Under the pieces are notes generated by a model, which did no database searches, was not told the origin of the DNA, and was given only the letters and a program-made list of their open reading frames with translations. The position numbers were made by a program, and so were the translations under genes. A DNA stretch of 17,312 bases from a bacterium (GTDB taxonomy: Bacteria; JALSQH01), in the NCBI GenBank assembly GCA_026985515.1, contig JALSQH010000059.1, forward strand, positions 1 to 17,312. The letters run 5' to 3'. Of the stretch, positions 13,982-17,312 are shown piece after piece. Positions within the stretch are counted from its first letter, which is position 1, and the number at the start of each line of letters is the position of its first letter.

Positions 13982-16008
13982 AAAGATGGACAATCTATCT
14001 CCTCTATTCACTCATCTTTCTAATCTTGCCCCTTTTTCACTGGGGCCTTGAATATATTTACACAAAATTTCTGGTCTGGTCCCTGCTTTTTTCCTTCATT
14101 ATTCTTCTATCTGATGAATTACCACTTCCCGGTAAGAAAAGTGTGCTGTTCCTCCTTCCCTTTATCATTTCTCTGATTTCCCTGATCCTTTTCTCTGATC
14201 ACCCGCTGTGGGGCTATCATCTCACGATGCTATTTCTCCTCTTCCTCTTCTTTCCTCTATTCCTTTTCCACCACTTCAAAAAAATCCACAGAGGAAACCT
14301 TCTTCTCCTCATCCTTCTCACAATTCCCCTTCTCACAATTGAGGTAGTTGGTATTCTTCAGTTCTTCAAAATTCTCCCCCTCCCCATAGACAGATATGGA
14401 AAACCAGATCCGGGTAGCCTTGTGGGATTATCCAACTTCGCCTCACACTATATCGTCATCATCCTCCCTGCAGTAATTTTTCTGATGAGCAGAGAAATCA
14501 AGAATAAAATTCTTTCCATCTCCGTGATCTTTATCACCCTTTCCCTATCACTTTACTATCTTGCAATTGCGGCAAACAGGGCATCTTTTGTGGCACTTCT
14601 TGTTATTCTCCTTCTGTGGGTAGCAATGCAAATCAGGAAACAGTGGAGGGAGATTCTCATAACTTCAGCAGCCGCACTTTTAATTCTATTTGCCACAGGT
14701 ACCCTCAATCGTGCCTACAGAAGATTTATTACAACCTTTAATTTCTCTGACCCCGCCATAGGATATCGTCTTCATCTCTGGGAAGCTTCTCTTAAAGCAT
14801 TACCTCACAATCTTTCAGGAATGGGTATGGGAGATTTCAGATTTGAAATCTGGAAATACATTGATTACTACTTGAAAAAAATGACAGTTACAGGTGACAT
14901 AATAATTCAGCACGCACATAACGAATACATTGAGGCAACTCTTGAGGGGAGCCTGCTTCTTCTATTTTCCATACTTCTGATTCTCTTCCTTTCCATTGCT
15001 CGGTCCAGGAGTGAAGAAAGATTTACAATTTACCCCATAGCATCTGCATCCACCGTTTCCTTCTTTTCCTTTCCCATGCACATGCCACTATCACTTTTCG
15101 TAACAGCGATTTTCGTCACAGGGAAAGAATACTTTCACAACCTTTTCATATGGAAGAAAAATTTTCCCTACAGGATTCTTCTTTTCCTCCTGTTCTTCAT
15201 CCACTCACTATTTCTCTTCAACCTTTCAACTGCTGAATACCATTCAAGGAGGGGCATCAACTTCATAATAAAAAAGGACTACAATAGCTGTGAGAAAGAA
15301 TTCACAGAAGCAATTTCACACTTCAGAGAAGAACCTGACTACTTCTACAACAGAGCAGTTTGCAGGGAAAACCTCAAACTCACAGGTGGAGCAATAAGGG
15401 ATCTCAAAGAAGCCATTAAAATTTCCCCCTACCAGCCACAACCATATAAATTTCTGGGTGTTCTCTATCTGAAGGAGAACAACAAACAGGAAGGAATCAG
15501 ATGGTTGAAAAAGTATCTGAACCTTACTGGTGAACCAATAGAAGTCCAGCCCATCCACTTCGTTATTGCAGCATCCCTCGACATTGGAGACGTTGCTACG
15601 GCAGGTAAATATCTGAAAATTGCTGAGAGGAGATTCCCTTCAAACAAAATCATACTTCTTGATAAACTTGCTTACCTACTGGCTACAAAGAAGTACAGAA
15701 AAGCTGAAAAACTATCTGGAGCAATAGAAAAGATGTTTGCTTCCCTTCCGCCTGAATATTACATGATGAAAGCCCAACTCCTTATTCACCTCAACAGATC
15801 ACCACTTCCGTCACTGAAAATCCTCATCCAGAAAAAACCAGATCCTCAGCTCATCTTAACATATCTCCTTGAGATAAAAAGAGAGAAGGGTGAAAAAAGG
15901 GCTCTGGAAGAGATGGAGAATATCTTGAAAAAAAACCCTTCTCTGCTAAATTATCTTCTGCGGAACAGGGAAATGAGAGAGATTCTCAGGAGAGGAGAAA
16001 AGAGATGA
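13978..16008 (+). CDS. O-antigen ligase/polymerase (Wzy_C-type) membrane protein with C-terminal TPR domain
   Basis: Proteins of this family transfer or polymerise lipid-linked glycans on the periplasmic face. About ten or more hydrophobic helices fill residues 4-415. The Wzy_C-type signature is visible as GLSNFASH at 150-157, NRAS at 200-203, then a periplasmic loop with GYRLHLWEASLKALP at 262-276, GMGMGDF at 281-287 and HAHNEYIEATLEGS at 312-325 (the H-N-E motif and conserved Arg264 are the likely functional residues). After a last helix (about 398-416), residues 419-670 are TPR-like helical repeats, clearest at 422-450, 454-484 and 488-515. The TTG start has GAGGTGAT upstream and overlaps the cdaR stop as TTGA; the stop overlaps glmM as ATGA. 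The exact substrate (O-antigen, exopolysaccharide or protein glycan) is unknown. Its place between cdaR and glmM is unusual. Confidence 0.85.
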   Translation: MKRWTIYLLYSLIFLILPLFHWGLEYIYTKFLVWSLLFSFIILLSDELPLPGKKSVLFLLPFIISLISLILFSDHPLWGYHLTMLFLLFLFFPLFLFHHFKKIHRGNLLLLILLTIPLLTIEVVGILQFFKILPLPIDRYGKPDPGSLVGLSNFASHYIVIILPAVIFLMSREIKNKILSISVIFITLSLSLYYLAIAANRASFVALLVILLLWVAMQIRKQWREILITSAAALLILFATGTLNRAYRRFITTFNFSDPAIGYRLHLWEASLKALPHNLSGMGMGDFRFEIWKYIDYYLKKMTVTGDIIIQHAHNEYIEATLEGSLLLLFSILLILFLSIARSRSEERFTIYPIASASTVSFFSFPMHMPLSLFVTAIFVTGKEYFHNLFIWKKNFPYRILLFLLFFIHSLFLFNLSTAEYHSRRGINFIIKKDYNSCEKEFTEAISHFREEPDYFYNRAVCRENLKLTGGAIRDLKEAIKISPYQPQPYKFLGVLYLKENNKQEGIRWLKKYLNLTGEPIEVQPIHFVIAASLDIGDVATAGKYLKIAERRFPSNKIILLDKLAYLLATKKYRKAEKLSGAIEKMFASLPPEYYMMKAQLLIHLNRSPLPSLKILIQKKPDPQLILTYLLEIKREKGEKRALEEMENILKKNPSLLNYLLRNREMREILRRGEKR

Positions 16009-17312
16009 AAAAACTCTTTGGTACAGACGGTATAAGAGGTGAGGCAAACAGATACCCCATAATTCCTGAAATAGCACTGAAAATTGGAATGGCAGCAGCC
16101 ATTCAGTTCAGAAACGGGAACAGACGCCATAAGTTCATAATAGGAAAAGACACAAGAATCTCAGGATACATGCTTGAAACAGCAATGACCTCCGGAATCA
16201 TCTCCATGGGAGGAGATGTGTTACTTACAGGTCCCTTTCCCACCCCTGGCATTGCCTTTCTCACGGGAAGCATGAGGGCAGATGCTGGAATCGTTATATC
16301 TGCCTCACACAATCCTTATTACGATAACGGTATAAAATTTTTCGACAGAAACGGCTACAAACTTCCCGACGAAATTGAAAATAGAATTGAACAACTTTTA
16401 GAAAACCCTGAAGAAATGGATAGAATGAGGGTACCATCCTCCAGACTGGGAAAAGCACGCAGGATAAGTGACGCCAGGGGAAGATACATCGTCTTCCTCA
16501 AGTCCACATTTCCCATTGACCAGACTTTAGAGGGAATGAAAATAGCCCTGGACTGCGCCAATGGTGCAACCTACAGAATCGCCCCGGAGGTTTTTTCTGA
16601 GTTAGGTGCCGATGTTATCCCGGTGGGGGTAAATCCTGATGGATTCAACATAAATGATAATTGCGGTGCCCTTTACCCTGAAAACATAGCAAAAATTGTC
16701 AGGGAATCAGGTGCAGATGCAGGTATAGCATTCGATGGAGATGGTGACAGGGTAATTATGGTGGATGAAAAGGGAGAAATTGTGGATGGTGATGACATTC
16801 TTGCCATGCTGGCATCAAGACTGCTTGAGGAGGATTCTCTTCCCCACAGAACCATTGTGGGAACCGTCATGACAAATGGTGCCCTGGAACAGCTGATGAA
16901 AGAGAAGGGTGGGAAATTGATAAGAACCCCTGTTGGAGATAGATATGTTGCGGAAAAAATGAGAGAAGGGGGATTTATTCTTGGTGGAGAAAATTCGGGA
17001 CACATTATTTACGCAAAGTATTCCACTACAGGAGATGGTATTCTCACTGCTCTGCAGGTCCTTGCACTGATGACAACAAGGGGCAAACCTCTCTCGGAGC
17101 TGAGAAAAATTATAGAAAAGTACCCTCAGCTGATGAAAAGCTTTCGCTACAGGGAGAAGAAGGAATTGTCTTCAATAGATCAATTGAATAAGCTGAAAGA
17201 GGAAGCTATGAAAGATCTTGGTGAGAGCGGTAGAATTCTTATCAGATACTCTGGGACCGAACCAAAGGTGAGGATAATGGTTGAAGCGGATGATGAGGAA
17301 AAGGCGAGAGTC
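16005..17312 (+). CDS. glmM: phosphoglucosamine mutase (partial, C-terminus beyond window)
   Basis: GlmM converts glucosamine-6-phosphate to glucosamine-1-phosphate, the step that feeds UDP-GlcNAc for peptidoglycan and LPS; in Firmicutes it also binds and inhibits CdaA. The reading frame is open to the window end (436 codons), close to the usual 445-455, so only a few residues are missing. Motifs are KLFGTDGIRGE at 3-13, the phosphoserine loop ISASHNP at 98-104 with Ser101, the metal loop FDGDGDRV at 243-250 (Asp244, Asp246, Asp248), the sugar-binding GGENSGH and the phosphate-binding RYSGTEPKVR near the end. The ATG sits in an ATGA overlap with the preceding gene and has AGAGGAG upstream. 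It completes the cdaA-cdaR-glmM set. Confidence 0.97.
   Translation, partial: MKKLFGTDGIRGEANRYPIIPEIALKIGMAAAIQFRNGNRRHKFIIGKDTRISGYMLETAMTSGIISMGGDVLLTGPFPTPGIAFLTGSMRADAGIVISASHNPYYDNGIKFFDRNGYKLPDEIENRIEQLLENPEEMDRMRVPSSRLGKARRISDARGRYIVFLKSTFPIDQTLEGMKIALDCANGATYRIAPEVFSELGADVIPVGVNPDGFNINDNCGALYPENIAKIVRESGADAGIAFDGDGDRVIMVDEKGEIVDGDDILAMLASRLLEEDSLPHRTIVGTVMTNGALEQLMKEKGGKLIRTPVGDRYVAEKMREGGFILGGENSGHIIYAKYSTTGDGILTALQVLALMTTRGKPLSELRKIIEKYPQLMKSFRYREKKELSSIDQLNKLKEEAMKDLGESGRILIRYSGTEPKVRIMVEADDEEKARV

Noticed and set aside
14313-14340. Two identical 13-base copies (CCTTCTCACAATT) with a 15-base period.
   Set aside because: They code for a repeated hydrophobic LLTI pattern within a membrane helix of the Wzy_C-type protein; two copies only, most simply low-complexity coding sequence.
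1-17312. tRNA or rRNA genes, CRISPR arrays, insertion sequences or phage genes.
   Set aside because: Nearly every base is covered by housekeeping or envelope genes; I saw no repeat arrays, transposase motifs or tRNA-like cloverleaf in the one intergenic gap.

Overview
This is a densely packed bacterial chromosomal segment at roughly 40-45% GC. Nothing in it looks mobile, viral or foreign, and I see no tRNA, rRNA, CRISPR array or insertion sequence. Three things suggest a diderm (two-membrane) envelope: two lipoproteins, one of them a glycoside hydrolase; an O-antigen-ligase/polymerase-type protein; and a muropeptide-recycling kinase. Arginine is coded mostly by AGA/AGG and isoleucine often by ATA, as in many thermophiles. 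The order ftsH-folP-cdaA-cdaR-...-glmM resembles that seen in deltaproteobacteria and some deep-branching phyla. I cannot name the organism from this evidence and suspect an uncultivated or thermophilic lineage.

Layout. (1) Bases 1-2375, plus strand: the C-terminal tail of an unidentified gene, then an M20-family amidohydrolase and anmK joined by an ATGA overlap. (2) Bases 2376-9051, minus strand (transcribed 9051 to 2376): a four-gene unit with a GH31 glycoside hydrolase lipoprotein, a small four-helix membrane protein, a very long class A penicillin-binding protein and a TPR-like lipoprotein, each overlapping or touching the next. It meets anmK stop codon to stop codon with no spacer. (3) Bases 9052-9271: the only real intergenic gap, a divergent control region. 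It holds a good extended -10 promoter for the minus-strand unit, a weaker promoter candidate for ftsH, and a hairpin-forming inverted repeat. (4) Bases 9272-17312, plus strand: ftsH, folP, cdaA, cdaR, an O-antigen-ligase/TPR protein and glmM (cut by the window end), again all overlapping or abutting.

How it works together. Most of the window concerns the cell envelope. GlmM makes glucosamine-1-phosphate for peptidoglycan and LPS precursors. The bifunctional PBP polymerises and cross-links peptidoglycan, and AnmK recycles anhydro-MurNAc. CdaA makes c-di-AMP, with CdaR as its usual partner. FtsH is the membrane quality-control protease. The most interesting points are the insertion of a multi-spanning O-antigen-ligase/TPR gene inside the classic cdaA-cdaR-glmM cluster, and the pairing of an oversized class A PBP (about 150-190 extra residues inside its transpeptidase domain) with a translationally coupled TPR lipoprotein. 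The latter recalls the Lpo activators of proteobacterial PBPs.
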